Assembly (NCBI GenBank): GCA_928724745.1
Contig: CAKMXJ010000016.1
Location: forward strand, 1 to 64,000
Length of the DNA: 64,000 nucleotides
Reading direction: 5' to 3'
Origin: Anthracocystis setariae
Lineage: Eukaryota > Basidiomycota > Ustilaginomycetes > Ustilaginales > Ustilaginaceae
Of this stretch, positions 49,737 through 61,586 are shown in pieces. Below the pieces are notes generated by a model that saw only the letters and a list, made by a program, of their open reading frames with translations, made no database searches and had not been told where the DNA came from. The position numbers were made by a program, and so were the translations under genes. Within the stretch, counting starts at the first letter, position 1, and the number at the start of each line of letters is the position of its first letter.

Positions 49737-50228
49737 TTTCGCTTTTGTATACACTACGTCCAGTCCAGTCGTCGACTCTTGCAATTCGAAAGCGATCCAG
49801 ACCCTGGAAGCTCAAGTTTGTGAGACAATGCACGATTCGTATCACAGTCGAGACGAGATGGACAAACGAAATGAAAGTTGTCCACAGCAAGGGATGTTGG
49901 TTGGCATCGAAAAGAAACGAATGTGTATGGTATTGGTGTGGGGGAGAGAGAATTAAAGGCGAAAGTCATGACAAGATCCCGGATCTTTTACATGAGTGAG
50001 CAAGGGGATGAATGGAAAGTATCGACAAAGGGGGGGGGGGATGGAGTTTATCGGGGGAAAGCAAGGATCGTTTTTGGAGCGGCACGTCGAACGATGAAAG
50101 CGTCTAGCGTTTGAAAGTGAGTTCCTGCTCTAGCAAAAGCGCCTTGTTGTCGATTCCATGGGAGAAGCAAAGGTAAGGAATCCCCCCTTCCCCCCGCTTT
50201 GACAGATCGAGCGATCAATCGATCCAAA
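49737..50228. other. Intergenic region between converging genes
   Basis: Contains a G11 run near 50,030. No gene seen. Confidence 0.6.
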
Positions 50229-51668
50229 TTAGACCTTGGGTGGTTGGTCGTTGGTGGTGGTGGTGGAAGTGGTGGTCGAGTTGGTAACACTCTGGGTGAC
50301 GGGTCCGTTGTTGGTGGTGCTCTCACTCGAGGTGGTCTGAGGCTCCGACTCGGTGGAGGTCGACACCTTGACTTCGCTTGGGTGCTGCACAATCCTAGTC
50401 GTTGTGTCGGTGTCCGGCGAATCGTCCGACGAATCGTCATCGTAGTTGGTCTGATGAACATCAGTCTCGGTGTAGTTACCAATGTTGGTCTGGTCAACGT
50501 TGTTGTTGGTCTGGTTACCAATGTTGGTCTGCTGAACGCTGTAGTTGGTCTGGTTTCCAATGTTGGTCTGGTCAACGTTGTTGGTGGTCTCGGAGGTCTC
50601 GAAGGTCTGGTTACCGTTGTTCTCGTTGACATTGTATGTGTCGTCGATCTGTTTGCCGATGTTGGTCTGGTGAACAGCGTTGTACGTCTGGTTGCCAGAG
50701 TTGTTGTTGATGTAGTTGGTGGTGCTGTTGTCGTAGTTGGTTGAGTTGACGTTGAACTTCTGGTTGTACTGGTTGTTGTTGGTCACGTTCTGCGAGATAA
50801 AGTCGTTGTTGTAGACGTAGGTGCTGCTCTGAACAACAGCGGCAGCCTGCTGTTGAACCTGGATCGAGGCACCAGCCTCGGCGTAAACAAGCACGACAAC
50901 GTTGCTCTGAACATCGACCGAGGCACCAGCGGCGACGCAGACGTCAAGAGCAGCCTTGGCCTGAACCTGAACAGTTGCACCAGCGGCGGCGCAGATCTTG
51001 GCGGCAGCCATAGCTTGAGCCTGGACAGAGGCACCCGCCGAAGCGTAAGCCTGAGCAGCAGCCTGAGCCTGCGCCTGGAGCGTGCCACCGGACCGAGCAC
51101 AAGCCTGAGCAGCGGCCTGAGCCTGAGCCCAAACACCGGAGCTAGAAGAGCCGGAGCTGGCGGAAGCACCAGCGCTGGCACTGCTCCACGCACTGGAACC
51201 CGACGATCCAGAGCTAGCGGAAGCGCCGGAACTGGCCGAGGAACCAGAGCCACCCGAGGTGACCTGCGCCTGGGACTGACTGCCGGAGTAGCTGCTGCTG
51301 CTGCTGCCACCGCGGTTGATGCAGAAGCAGATGGAGCTGTCATCGCTGTTGACGGTCCACTGGTCGCTACCAACCTGTCCAGCCATAGCAACCGCCGAGG
51401 CGGAGGCAGAGGCATCACGCTTGTGCAGACCCATGCTCCAGTAATCCGAGCGCTTGAGGATGTTGAAAGCGGCCTCGATTTCGGCATCGGTGGCACGAGG
51501 GATCAAGTTCTGACGAGCATGGAGCGCACGGCGACGACGCATACCTTGGTTGGAGCTGTTGGCGATACGTCCATTGGTCTGGGGTGCCGCAGTGACAGTC
51601 TCAACAGTGGACACCAGAAGCATTGCGAAGGGAAGAAGGGCCAGAAGGCCGCGAACGCCGGAAACCAT
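50229..51668 (-). CDS. Secreted repeat protein with 18-residue and Asn-rich repeats
   Basis: 479 residues, ATG at 51,668. A signal peptide covers about 1-28 (LLALLPFAMLLVSTVETVTAAP). Arg-rich and KR sites at about 43-47, 72-73 and 83-84 are possible Kex2 cuts. Residues about 120-180 are Ser/Gly/Ala-rich. From 181 to 270 there are five 18-residue repeats of the type QAQAAAQxCAxAGAxVQ, with Cys, Tyr, Cys, Cys, Tyr at the same position. From about 285 to 410 an Asn/Gln/Thr-rich stretch contains 13-residue repeats around QTNIGNQT with many N-glycosylation sequons. It ends Ser/Thr-rich. I infer a cell-surface or wall-associated structural protein; the family is not recognised. No transmembrane segment or clear GPI signal was seen. 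Confidence 0.8.
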   Translation of the reverse strand: MVSGVRGLLALLPFAMLLVSTVETVTAAPQTNGRIANSSNQGMRRRRALHARQNLIPRATDAEIEAAFNILKRSDYWSMGLHKRDASASASAVAMAGQVGSDQWTVNSDDSSICFCINRGGSSSSSYSGSQSQAQVTSGGSGSSASSGASASSGSSGSSAWSSASAGASASSGSSSSGVWAQAQAAAQACARSGGTLQAQAQAAAQAYASAGASVQAQAMAAAKICAAAGATVQVQAKAALDVCVAAGASVDVQSNVVVLVYAEAGASIQVQQQAAAVVQSSTYVYNNDFISQNVTNNNQYNQKFNVNSTNYDNSTTNYINNNSGNQTYNAVHQTNIGKQIDDTYNVNENNGNQTFETSETTNNVDQTNIGNQTNYSVQQTNIGNQTNNNVDQTNIGNYTETDVHQTNYDDDSSDDSPDTDTTTRIVQHPSEVKVSTSTESEPQTTSSESTTNNGPVTQSVTNSTTTSTTTTNDQPPKV

Positions 51669-51800
51669 TTTTGATTAGTGTGCTGAGAGGAAGAAAGAAA
51701 GGAATGTGGGGAAAGAGTGTGGGGATGAGCGTAGAGGGGAGTGGAGATAGGGGGACAAGGTGATCACGGATCAAGGACGGAAACAACGAAGGAGAGACAT

Positions 51801-51807
51801 CTTTATA
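51801..51807 (-). promoter_or_regulatory. TATA box of the secreted repeat protein
   Basis: TATAAAG on the minus strand, about 133 bases upstream of the ATG. Confidence 0.5.
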
Positions 51808-54800
51808 TGTTGCTGCACTACACTGGTATGGTTGAATTTGGGAGACAGGCACGGCTGGGGCACTTGAGCTGAGGACTGTTGACCCAAGATCAGACAGATC
51901 GAGGGAAGAAAGGCTTTGTTTGCTCCGAACCCCGTATAGAAGGGAGGATTGCAGCCAAGATGTGCGGACTTTGATGAACTGTGGACGCAACATGAACGGC
52001 TGACTTGATTTTCACCGCAGGGATCGAGAGGGTAGCGTACAGTACGAGACTGCATGGCGGCAAAAGGGAGGCTGCAACTAATGCAGTGGGGATCAGGAAA
52101 GACGACAGTACCTGCAGAGATTCATCAGCCGGTTCGAATCGTTGAGAAGACGGCACAAATGAACGGAGGCACAAGCATGGCGACATGCCGGAAAAGCACC
52201 CAAGGGCGGGCGAGATAGTAAGGAGAAGGCCCTTTGAACTGGACGCATCGCTGCAGTGCCAAAACGGACGACAATGGCGGGAACAATCCACTGATGAGAG
52301 TTGATTGAGCGGGAAACGGAGATCGTCAATTTGAACGTGGACATGGTGTGTTGGCCATCAACGTGTGCATGGGAGCATCACCAAGGAAAAAGCTGCAGAG
52401 CAGAGGATCTGGCAAAAGGTGTGAACATTGTTCGTAAAGCCAAGGATCGCCCAACATCGACTGGCAACATTTTAGAGCAAGGGCAAGGAGTACCGATGGC
52501 ACGACAAGGCGAGATCCCGTGTGTGCCGCCGCATGTGCGGCAAACGAAAGGAAAGGCAAAGCGGCACTGACTGACAGGTCGAGCAAGTTAGGCGCTGTGG
52601 AAGTTTTTGGGCGCAAGTCGCACGCTTTCTGGAGGGATGAGAGATGGCACAAGTGGCGCTGGAGAAGCGCTGATGACCGTCTTGGCCATGCTGGCGGCGG
52701 CGTACACGGACAGAATCAGCATGAAAAGAAAAAGAAGCACGAGAAGAATTATAGAGCATACGGGGAAGACGGGGAAGAGCGCGTGCAGCAGAATACGGCG
52801 ACGTAGAGATGCGCGTCAGAGCGTATCAGCTGTCAAACCTAGCCTACGGTCCGTTAAGCAACCGTTCCCTATTCAATCTCCGCTTTACCCGTCGCAGCCA
52901 CCGGTACGTGGATGCACTAAGGTGTCGTCCTGTGCAGCAATCGTTTGCTTGATTGCTTGCCACGCTGAAGCCCAATCGAAAGGCAGAAATTTTGGCCAAA
53001 GCTATGGAGTCACGGTGGCGCACCTTGGATTCAGCCTAAGCACTTATTGTTGAGGTGAAGCGGACAAAGATGGAGAAGAGTATGGGTCGATGGGGAATGA
53101 AACTACCTACGTGATTGCTTTGCAGAAAAGCGTGGTGGATCATCGCCTTACTCTTCTTTACGTGGCATGTAAGGGGGATCACGTTGGAAATGCAAAGGGA
53201 TACAAGCGTGGTTTTACGGGACAGCGGCATGGTGAATCAGGCGAGCGACGAGGGTTGGGATCACCATTCGGCTGGCTAGCAAGGCGACATGCGGTGCTGT
53301 AGTTTGCAATCCAGTGAACGTTGCCGATGCAATGCTGCTGCAATGGGGCTGCAATGGGAAAGGCCAACTGCAGCAACATATTGATGAGACAAATATCGCG
53401 GATTCAACAATGTTAGATTCGATTCTTTTTTGACGCATGTTGAGCTCATTCTGACTGTTGACGAGGATCCTCTTTGGATCAGACTGGAACCAAGATATGG
53501 GGGCTGATTGCGTGGCCATGGTTCAACATCGTTGTGCGTGGATTTCTGCGGTCGTCGTACCGGGACCATGTACAACTGCAGCCACTTCCAGTCGCTTTAC
53601 CTCGTGGAAGCCTGCAGCGCCGGCATCTTTCGAAGCTGTCAGCTACAAGACCATTTCAAGAGCGGTTCCGGAGCGCTCCACTTTGCTGATGCTACAGTTT
53701 GTGATTGCAACCGCCTCTCCCGGCCTCCTCGGCACCTGCGCCAACGTCTTTAGTGCAGCAAGCATGCGGTGGACGATTCTCCGGAGGTTCGTTGATGCTG
53801 CATGCATCTAGCGTCGCTGTGGTGGTAGCAATCAAGATCAAACCCCCCCCCCCTCTTTGCCCGGAACCGAAGGTGTTCTATCCTCGCTCGTGGCATTGCG
53901 GAAACTTGCCAAGATTGCCGTGGTAAGCACATTATGGGACGGCGAACTTTCCGATCCAACAGGTGATTGTGCGGTATCAGCCACGTGATGATATATCCTC
54001 CTCAGTGAGGTTGGCTCTGGATCCAGCCGACTGTGACTATGTCAAATGGAGCGAGCCGGCCACAGGTCGTGCATCTCTGCGATGCTTGGTAGTGCTGCAG
54101 TATCTGGCCATCTCGCGACGACGGGCGCGGCATTCAATAGAGCCATGCTACAAGATGGCTACATGTTTGACGATGCTTATTGAGCGACCGGAAGTCTCAG
54201 CGGCAGGGAAGGGGAAGGTCGTGGTACCGAGCGGGCAGAAGCAGCATCATCATGTTGTCTGTGCCGACAAGATTCGATGGGATCAACTTTTATCATGCCT
54301 GTCGATCCATTGCCGCGAATGTTTGCAAATCCTTTCGGCTTTAGCTCGTCCTTCGACTACAATACTGTACAGCTCTGTTCCTGATTCTTGGTTGGCTGGT
54401 TCAAGTCTGTTCGAATTCGCAGACAGCTCAGCCATCCATTGATGCTCTCCAATCTGTCTCTCTGTGCCAGAATATCCAGTCACCAAATCATTTTTTTTTT
54501 GGCTCCCATGAAAGCAATTCTTGGCGCTTTGGCGTTTACTAGATCTCGAGTGGTACACTTAGCCATCTCGGAACGGTACAGTTGTCTTTGCCGTGATGTG
54601 TTCGAGTCAAGTAATGCTTCTCGAGACCAACAAAGCTGCCAAAATGTGACACAGAAATTAAAGCACAGCAATCAAGGCACAAAAATGCGATTCAAAATCA
54701 GCTCGACTGGCAAGCGTGCTTCTCATACTGAACTGCCCCGATAAACTCTCCAAATATATCGTAGGAACGAACGACGCCTAGCTTGCAAACAGGCTAGTCA

Positions 54801-55470
54801 GCCGTGTAGCCTTACATGCTTAAGCGCAACCAATCTGCTCGAGTTATTGATCCACAACCGAGTCGCTGGTACCTGCAGGATGGCCACCTCCACGTTTCGA
54901 TTTGGTGGTACAAAGTCAATAAAATAATAATTAGGCTCTTGTGTGGCCTAGCACTTTGACGTTTCCCCGCAAATACTGTAGAACCTTGTTGCACCTGTTG
55001 CCTCACTCCATCCCTATACCACATCCACATTGCGCCGTGACTTGCGTGGATCCTTGCTTCTTTCCGAGTGCTTGAACATGATCCTGTAGCAAAACATAGT
55101 CCTGGCACGCACCTGCACCTACCACACTATATGGCTTGCGTGCAGTCGTCGTACTGTAGTCACATCGATGCCGGCCATGTACAACATGCACAATTTGTGA
55201 GGCGAAATCTAAGCCGCGCTTGATCTGGGTGGATGCTTGATGTTGAGTCGTCAGACATGATGGCAGGTGCGACATACACCTTGCCCGGTGCTCGGGCCAA
55301 GGCTTCCGAACCATCTATGCACTTGCCAAAATTGGGTTCTAGATTCCAACAAGCAAGACACTATATGCATACTCATCATCGTGAGCCATCCATCAGCTTT
55401 GGTCTAGTGCATCTAGGGTCCTTGTGTGGATGCCCCGCACTCCACCCGCGTGCATTGCCCGCCGCGTCGG

Positions 55471-55477
55471 TATATAA
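55471..55477 (+). promoter_or_regulatory. TATA box of the alcohol dehydrogenase
   Basis: TATATAA about 160 bases upstream of the ATG, followed by a pyrimidine-rich leader. Confidence 0.5.
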
Positions 55478-55633
55478 CCGTCGGCCGCCTTTGATAGATG
55501 CCCTTGGTTTGACCCCCTTCATCCGTGTCCTTGACTTTGACTTTGATTCTGGCCTCAATCTCGACCTCTCACAAGGCTACAAGCTAGAAACTCTTCAACA
55601 TACATACCGATTCATCTGCAAGACCAACCTAGC

Positions 55634-57257
55634 ATGACGAAACAGCTCGACGGCCAAGCTCTCGTTGTCGAGCAAGCCAAGGGACCTTTCAAGCTTGTCG
55701 ACATCCAGCTCGACCTTTCCAAGCTCAAATCCGACCAAGTTGTTGTGCGCTACCACCACACTGGTGTCTGCCATACCGATGTTCACTGTCGCAATCATGC
55801 CCAGCCCGAGCTACTCCCCGCCATCTACGGTCACGAAGGTGCTGGCGTAGTCGAGCATGTCTCGAGCAACTACACAGGTCCATTCAAGGTCGGCGACTCG
55901 GTTCTTGCCAGCTTTTGCAGTTGCGGTGGCTGCAACAATTGCCAGTCAAGTCGACCCGCCTTCTGTGATCTCTTCCTCCCGCTGAGTAAGTAACAACCAA
56001 GCTAATCTTGTAGAACCACGGCTGATCATCACCTTTTTTTTGCTGAAATGACAGATCTGGCGCACTTTGACAAGCAGATGCAACAAGCTCGGATCACGTA
56101 CAAGCGTCAAGATGGTTCTTCCGGTGAGGCTCTGTCGCAATACTTTGGCCAAAGTTCGTTTTCCAACAGGATGGTCACCAACGATCGCAGTGTAAGTGGC
56201 ATACCTTGTTCTTCTCCTTGACCATCATAACACGACTCACTGCTGACCAGACCAATCTGTCCCCACTCGCAGCTGACCAAGGTTAGCTCCAAAGTTCCTA
56301 CTAAGCTCGTCTGTGCGCTTGCCTGTGGTTTCCAGACCGGGTTTGCTACGGTGTTTGAAAAGGCGCCTTCGGACAAGCCACGCTCTTTTGAGCTTTTCGA
56401 GTCGGCTGGTGTTGCTGTTCCGGCTTCGGTCAAGACGTCGAGCCGATATGAGCGTAGTAAGCAGACGCTGCTTGTCACCGGAATGGGTGGGGTTGGTCTA
56501 GGTGCCATCTACGCAGGCAAGACGTTGGGATTTGGCTCGATCATCGCTGCCGATCTCAACGATACTCGACTCGAGCTTGCAAAGCAGATCGGCGCCACGC
56601 ACACCATCAATGTCCAAGGTCTCGACGCTGCTGCATTTGCTGGAAAGGTCAAACAAATGAGCGCGGATGCAAGGGGTGCGTCGCTCGGCATCGAGGCAAG
56701 CGGCTCACCCATCGCCATGGGCAACGTCATCACCGCTCTGGCTGTAGGCGCCCGATCCGTAATCGTCGGTGCCCCTCCACCTGAAGCGCCATTACCAATT
56801 CCTCACGCTGCTATCTTGGTAAGTGCCCCAAAAGAGACTTTCAACCGACCTTTCACGTTGACACATTCATCTTCATTGCTACCTCTTTTTTTTTTTTTTT
56901 TTTTTTTCTTCTTTGTCACTTTTGCGTACACAGGCCCAAGCCACCTCGGTTGAAGGTCTTTTGATGGGTAAGTCATCCTCCTCCTCCTTCTCCTCGTGCA
57001 GTCTCATAACTTGAAATACTCACTCACTCCCGTCTTGATTGATTTTTTTGTTTTTTTTTTTGGGCGGCGTTTGAACCCGTGCAACAGGCAACTCTGTCCC
57101 GGAAGTGACGCTGCCGTACCTGGTGGCCAAGCTCGAAGCAGGCGAGCTGCCGTTCTTGGACGAGATGGTCAAGGTGTACAAGCCTGCCGATATGAACACT
57201 GCCGTGCACGATCAGGAGAGCGGCAAAGTCATCAAGCCCGTCATCGAATGGCTCTGA
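55634..57257 (+). CDS. Zinc-dependent alcohol dehydrogenase (MDR family)
   Basis: 412 residues from five exons: 55,634-55,985, 56,055-56,191, 56,273-56,818, 56,934-56,967 and 57,088-57,257; all introns start GTAAGT and end AG. Catalytic zinc ligands C46 (GVCHTD) and H67 (GHEGAG); structural zinc C97, C100, C103 and C111. The Rossmann fold shows TGMGGVGLGAIYAG followed by an acidic D in AADLND, suggesting NAD. The overall pattern is that of aryl/benzyl-alcohol type dehydrogenases, but the substrate cannot be read from sequence. Exon 4 is only 34 bases, and the third intron holds a run of more than 20 T. Confidence 0.92.
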
Positions 57258-57347
57258 TGCAGACACTCACCTCGAGAGAAAAATATATAACTTAATTATT
57301 CAGATTGCCAATGGATGCTTTTTGATGTCGGCTAGCTCTCGACTGAA

Positions 57348-58049
57348 CTAGTAGGGACAGGTGCCGTTTCCCTGAAGTTTTGTTGCGTTGAGCTGCTGAG
57401 CAACCGCCTCGATCGAGGACGAGTGGGCGACGTCAAACACCTTGTATGCTGGACCTGGTTTGTCAAAGCAATATCGACCTGTGAAAGTGATAAACGTGGC
57501 ACGCTCTTGGCAGATTGATTCGACGCGCAAATCTTCGGTATAGCTACCGAACAAGATAGTCTCATCCGGCGAATCGTCTGCCACCGCTCCAGTGACGTTG
57601 ATGGGGCCGTTGACGAGATGCCATTCGAGCTCGAGCAGGGCGGGCTTGCTCGTGTATTTGATCAATTGCTCGTGCAGGATCGTGCCAGAGAAATCGATCT
57701 CGCGGATCGATCCAACCGTATTGTCCGCTCCCTCGGTTGCATTCGGTGGCAATCCAATCTGCGCAGCGTAAAAGTGGGACAAAGATCAGCATCCTCCTTC
57801 GTGACAAGAACCAAACGTTTTGATACTCACATACCAAACCTCATCGTAGAACGAGCCCACCTTGGCATAGAACTCCTTGGCAGGAACGTCGAAGCGCGCC
57901 GTATAGAACTCGAACCCAGGCGTAGTTCCCGCGGGGCACTCGGGATCAACCTTAAAGTGATGCCATCGTGAGACGAGATCCGCCGCTGGAAGCGGACTGG
58001 CAGAAACGAGCAAAGGCAGCAAGCCTACAAGGAGACCAAAAGACCACAT
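57348..58049 (-). CDS. Small secreted protein, unknown function
   Basis: 209 residues from two exons, 58,049-57,831 and 57,758-57,348; the 72-bp intron has GTGAGT...GCAG. A signal peptide is clear (MWSFGLLVGLLPLLVSASPLP). The mature part has four Cys and three N-x-T/S sites and ends NGTCPY. There is no homology I recognise. Size and secretion fit smut effectors or ordinary apoplastic proteins equally well. It is transcribed towards the alcohol dehydrogenase gene (tail to tail, 90 bp gap). Confidence 0.8.
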
Positions 58050-58154
58050 GTTTTTTTTTGTCGGTTTTGGCAGCGTTGGTCGGACTAGATCTTGTTCGAG
58101 AGAGAGGAAAGATTATAGCATTGTATCTTGGAGGCAATCTGGACCATCAGCGAC

Positions 58155-58161
58155 TTATATA
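58155..58161 (-). promoter_or_regulatory. TATA box of the small secreted protein
   Basis: TATATAA on the minus strand, about 106 bases upstream of the ATG. Confidence 0.55.
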
Positions 58162-59809
58162 AAAGCCTTTTGCGGCGGTTGGAGCGAGCATTGCACCCAG
58201 TGGCGGCCGCACCTTTCAGCAGCAGCAGCAGCAGCGTGAGGCGATCATTCTCAGTGGTGAGTGGACAGACGCGGTAGCCGAGACAGCGATGTGAGACTAG
58301 AGCAAGCATGCGAAACATGTTGGCAACGGAATGTCGGGGCGCCATCCTTGAGATGGTCATGCGTCCCTGCACACTGTTCTTGGCACACGCATCGAGAGGT
58401 GTCCAAAAGGGCGGAACAAGTCTAGCGATCCGGATCCCGTGCATCAGCAATCAACTCAATTGAAACTGGATCTCTGTCGTTGGGCAAGCGAGTCTCGATG
58501 CAAATACACGGCTAAACTTATCATCAATCGATGCCCGACTTTTCTAAGCTGTATCGCCGCACGATGGAAACGCTGGCTTTGTCGCTGAATCGAAGCGGGT
58601 TTTTTTTCCAAAGTGGAGTCCAAGTGTACGATTGTCATGATTGCTGTGCCTTTCAAGTGAGAAGCGGTCTAGGAGCGGCGGAGTTGAGTACTTGCTGTAT
58701 CTTGGGCAAGGTGCCTTTACTTGTTATCACTAATCAAATAGGGTCACGGGTGGGGGAGGAGGAGGGGGGTCACAACGTATGCATCATCTTGCTCAGCTGT
58801 GATCGTTCCTATGCAGAATGTGCGCCTCCCGCGGCTACCTAGCTTGAAATACCGGCAAGTCTAATCTTGACACCATGTGACAGGGGTGGCAGGACGGTAA
58901 GTTGGGAGGTTGGTGGTGTACCGTAGCTACAGCGGGAGTGGCGGCAAACGCGTCTGATCCATCCTCGGTTTTCCACCGCAAAGCGATGGTAGCATTCATA
59001 TCAATTCACCCTAACTGTATTCACCCAGCCCTCCTCATCAAGTGATGTATGTGGGGCGTGGTGCAACAAGCGGTCGAAGGCGAGAAAAGAAATCGATGTT
59101 CGAGCGTTACAAGCAAGCTAGAAGTAATCAAGAGCATATCTAGCGCGGCTATCGCGGCTATTTGTTGGCGGTATCGGACAGAGTCGTTTTTTTTGCCGCG
59201 ATTGGCGCGGCATTTGTGCTCTTGTTCCTGATCTCACCTCTCTTGATGGCCGTACGCTGCCTTGATACTACTGTAGATGCCGTTGCTCGCTTTTGTGCCT
59301 CGTCCTGTACCATTTCAACTTGTATTGGCAAGCTATTATTTGTACATCTTGGTCGCGTATGGGTAATGTGCAACTTACTTGACTTACCCCGTTCGACGTT
59401 GTGGATTGCTTCCAGTAGTGCCTGTTTGTGCCGCAGCTTGTTTGTTCAACAATCCGACTCAGATCCTGCATACTCTTGTTGCCCGCCTTTGGTCCTGTTC
59501 CTGTTATCGCTATCATTGCAGTTCAAAAAAGAAAAACCCCTGTCGACCGTCGGATCGCTTTGCAGTCCGCCGTCACCCTGTCAACTGTGGGCTACCTTTG
59601 GTCGTTGCCTATTGGCTCTCCCCGCCAAAGTGAACCTAGCTGCCCTTCCACCTCGGTCATTGTACGGAATCATATCTATGTGTCCTTTTGTGCGCGCAAA
59701 GTAGCCGCATGGCAAGCACCGAAACAACCACCATGCCCTCGGTTCTGCCGCTCTTTACCCGAGCTTTATACTTTTCTCTTGTCCATCGAATGTAGCCGGT
59801 ATAAAGAGG

Positions 59810-59816
59810 GTAGCCC
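59810..59816 (+). promoter_or_regulatory. TATA box of the permease gene
   Basis: TATAAAG in CGGTATAAAGAGGG, about 215 bases upstream of the ATG. Confidence 0.5.
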
Positions 59817-60029
59817 CTTGCCACCACCCTTCCAGCCCCATCCCTGCCCTGTCCTCGATCCATCCGTTCCGTCATCTCCCCTCCAGCATCACCTCCTGCG
59901 GTCGACCCTTTTGCTATCTTGGTTTGGGATTCGATTCCTTGACAGTATCCTAGGTCGTTCGATTGACGCCAAGCCGTGCCAAACCGCAAGACGGACCTGA
60001 AACCCCAACTGCAATCTCAGTCGCTTCAC

Positions 60030-61586
60030 ATGTCCGATCTGTCCGTGAAGAAAAGCCGAGAGGCGGATCAATCCGCCGAGGTCGTCAGCTTTGGCCATAA
60101 CGACCACCATGCCCAGTCTGAGTCTGAACCGCTTATCCGTCAGTTCGGCCTCATGCCACTACTCGGCGTCGGCTTGCTTGGTGCCGGTTACTGGGCTGGT
60201 CAGATCGTCACTATGACCACCGTTCTCGGTGTTGGTGGACCACCTGGTCTGTTCTGGGGTACTTTCCTTTGCGCCTTCTGCATCCTCTGTATCGCCATCT
60301 CACTGGCCGAGCTGGCATCCGCCTATCCCACCTCGGGAGGTGTGCTCGATTGGGCGTACGAATGCTCTTCCAAGTCCAGTCGCAAGTTTGTTGCATGGAC
60401 TACCGCCTGGCTCAACACTTTTGCTTGGATCGTCACCGCCACCACATGGGCCTCACTTGTGGCTCAGCAAGTTCTGGCGCTTGCAGTGCTCTACCACCCC
60501 GACTACGTCATCAAGCAATGGCACACCTGGCTCGTGCTCCAAGTCGTCCTGATCATCGGTCTAGTCATCAACGTCTTTGCCGTCAAAATCATCCCATTGA
60601 TGGACAAAATCGGCCTAGTCACCTTTTTCCTCGGCTGTTTCGTTCTCAGCATTACCGTCGCCGCCACCGCGCCATCCCACCAATCTGCCAGGTTTGTTTT
60701 TATCGACATCATCAACACCACCGGCTGGAGTTCCAATGGTCTTGCCTGGTGTTTGGGTCAGGTGGCCACCTCGGGCGCCTTTATCCTCATCGACTCGCCT
60801 AGTCATCTCTCCGAAGAGACCATCGAACCCGAAAAGAATGTGCCCAAAGCCATGGTTTACTCGGTCATCATCGGCACCGTTACCGGCCTCTTTGTCACTC
60901 TTTGCTTCATGTTTTCGATTGTCGACATTGACGGCGTTCTCGGTAGCGCCACTGGCGTTCCTTACATCCAAATCATCAAGAATGCAACCCAATCCAACGC
61001 TGCCACCGTGGTGCTGTCGCTGTTTATGATCGTGCTTTCCATGTACGGTGCGGTTACTTCGGTCACGGTTGCCAGTCGTGTCGCTTGGGCTTTTGCACGA
61101 GACGGTGGTCTGCTGATGCCCAACACGTTCAGCAAGATGTCTTTGCGCCTCCACGTACCCGTCCAGGCGTTGATCCTTTGCACCTTTGTATCCAGCTGCA
61201 TCGGGTTCATCTATCTTGGCAGCATCACGGCGTTCAACTCGTTTCTCTCTGCACTCACCATCCTCTTCTTCGCGTGTTACGCCATGGTTATCGGCTCGTT
61301 CATGCTTAACAAGCGCTACATCGAGGTCAGGGGGCCTTACTATGTGTCGTCAACGCTGGGCTGGGCTGTCAACTCGATCGCTATGATCTACATGGCCATC
61401 TTTGGCGTCTTTTTCTGCTTCCCAACCGTCTATCCTCCTACAGCCGACACAATGAACTGGTCTAGCGTCATCCTCGTCGGCGTCATCGTCTTGTCTTCAG
61501 TAGGATACGTGACGTGGGGCAGGAACAGCTATGCAGGTCCCAGTGGCGCAGTACTAGCTCAGCGCACAGGCAAGAGCCACCCCTAG
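60030..61586 (+). CDS. APC-family amino acid/choline/GABA permease
   Basis: 518 residues from the ATG at 60,030; upstream codons in frame start only from GTG. About 12 hydrophobic segments. The first is preceded by the IRQFGLMPLLGVGL-type motif, and the ELASAYPTSGGVLDW and SEETIEPEKNVPKAM motifs are typical of the yeast Uga4/Hnm1 branch. It is a plasma-membrane proton symporter; substrates in this branch include GABA, choline, polyamines and others, and I cannot choose. No intron. Confidence 0.92.
   Translation: MSDLSVKKSREADQSAEVVSFGHNDHHAQSESEPLIRQFGLMPLLGVGLLGAGYWAGQIVTMTTVLGVGGPPGLFWGTFLCAFCILCIAISLAELASAYPTSGGVLDWAYECSSKSSRKFVAWTTAWLNTFAWIVTATTWASLVAQQVLALAVLYHPDYVIKQWHTWLVLQVVLIIGLVINVFAVKIIPLMDKIGLVTFFLGCFVLSITVAATAPSHQSARFVFIDIINTTGWSSNGLAWCLGQVATSGAFILIDSPSHLSEETIEPEKNVPKAMVYSVIIGTVTGLFVTLCFMFSIVDIDGVLGSATGVPYIQIIKNATQSNAATVVLSLFMIVLSMYGAVTSVTVASRVAWAFARDGGLLMPNTFSKMSLRLHVPVQALILCTFVSSCIGFIYLGSITAFNSFLSALTILFFACYAMVIGSFMLNKRYIEVRGPYYVSSTLGWAVNSIAMIYMAIFGVFFCFPTVYPPTADTMNWSSVILVGVIVLSSVGYVTWGRNSYAGPSGAVLAQRTGKSHP

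Larger units (their letters stand above)
51669..55633. other. Long gene-free region
   Basis: Nearly 4 kb with only short, unconvincing frames on both strands. It includes the promoter of the secreted protein, a C10 run near 53,850, and the alcohol dehydrogenase promoter at the right end. Non-coding RNA or a small intron-rich effector gene cannot be excluded. Confidence 0.5.
58050..60029. other. Gene-free region
   Basis: About 2 kb with no convincing gene. It includes the two divergent promoters, a (CAG)n-like run near 58,220 and several homopolymer tracts. Confidence 0.5.

Noticed and set aside
52128..52145. B-box-like GGTTCGAATC suggesting a tRNA gene
   Set aside because: Flanking bases do not pair as a T-stem and no A box lies at a suitable distance.
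53458..53811. Frames in the 53.5-kb region, one with several Cys
   Set aside because: Overlapping frames of similar length, no signal peptide or conserved motif.
59162..59704. Plus-strand 180-codon hydrophobic frame
   Set aside because: Begins at TTG, no conserved motif; likely a shadow in promoter sequence.
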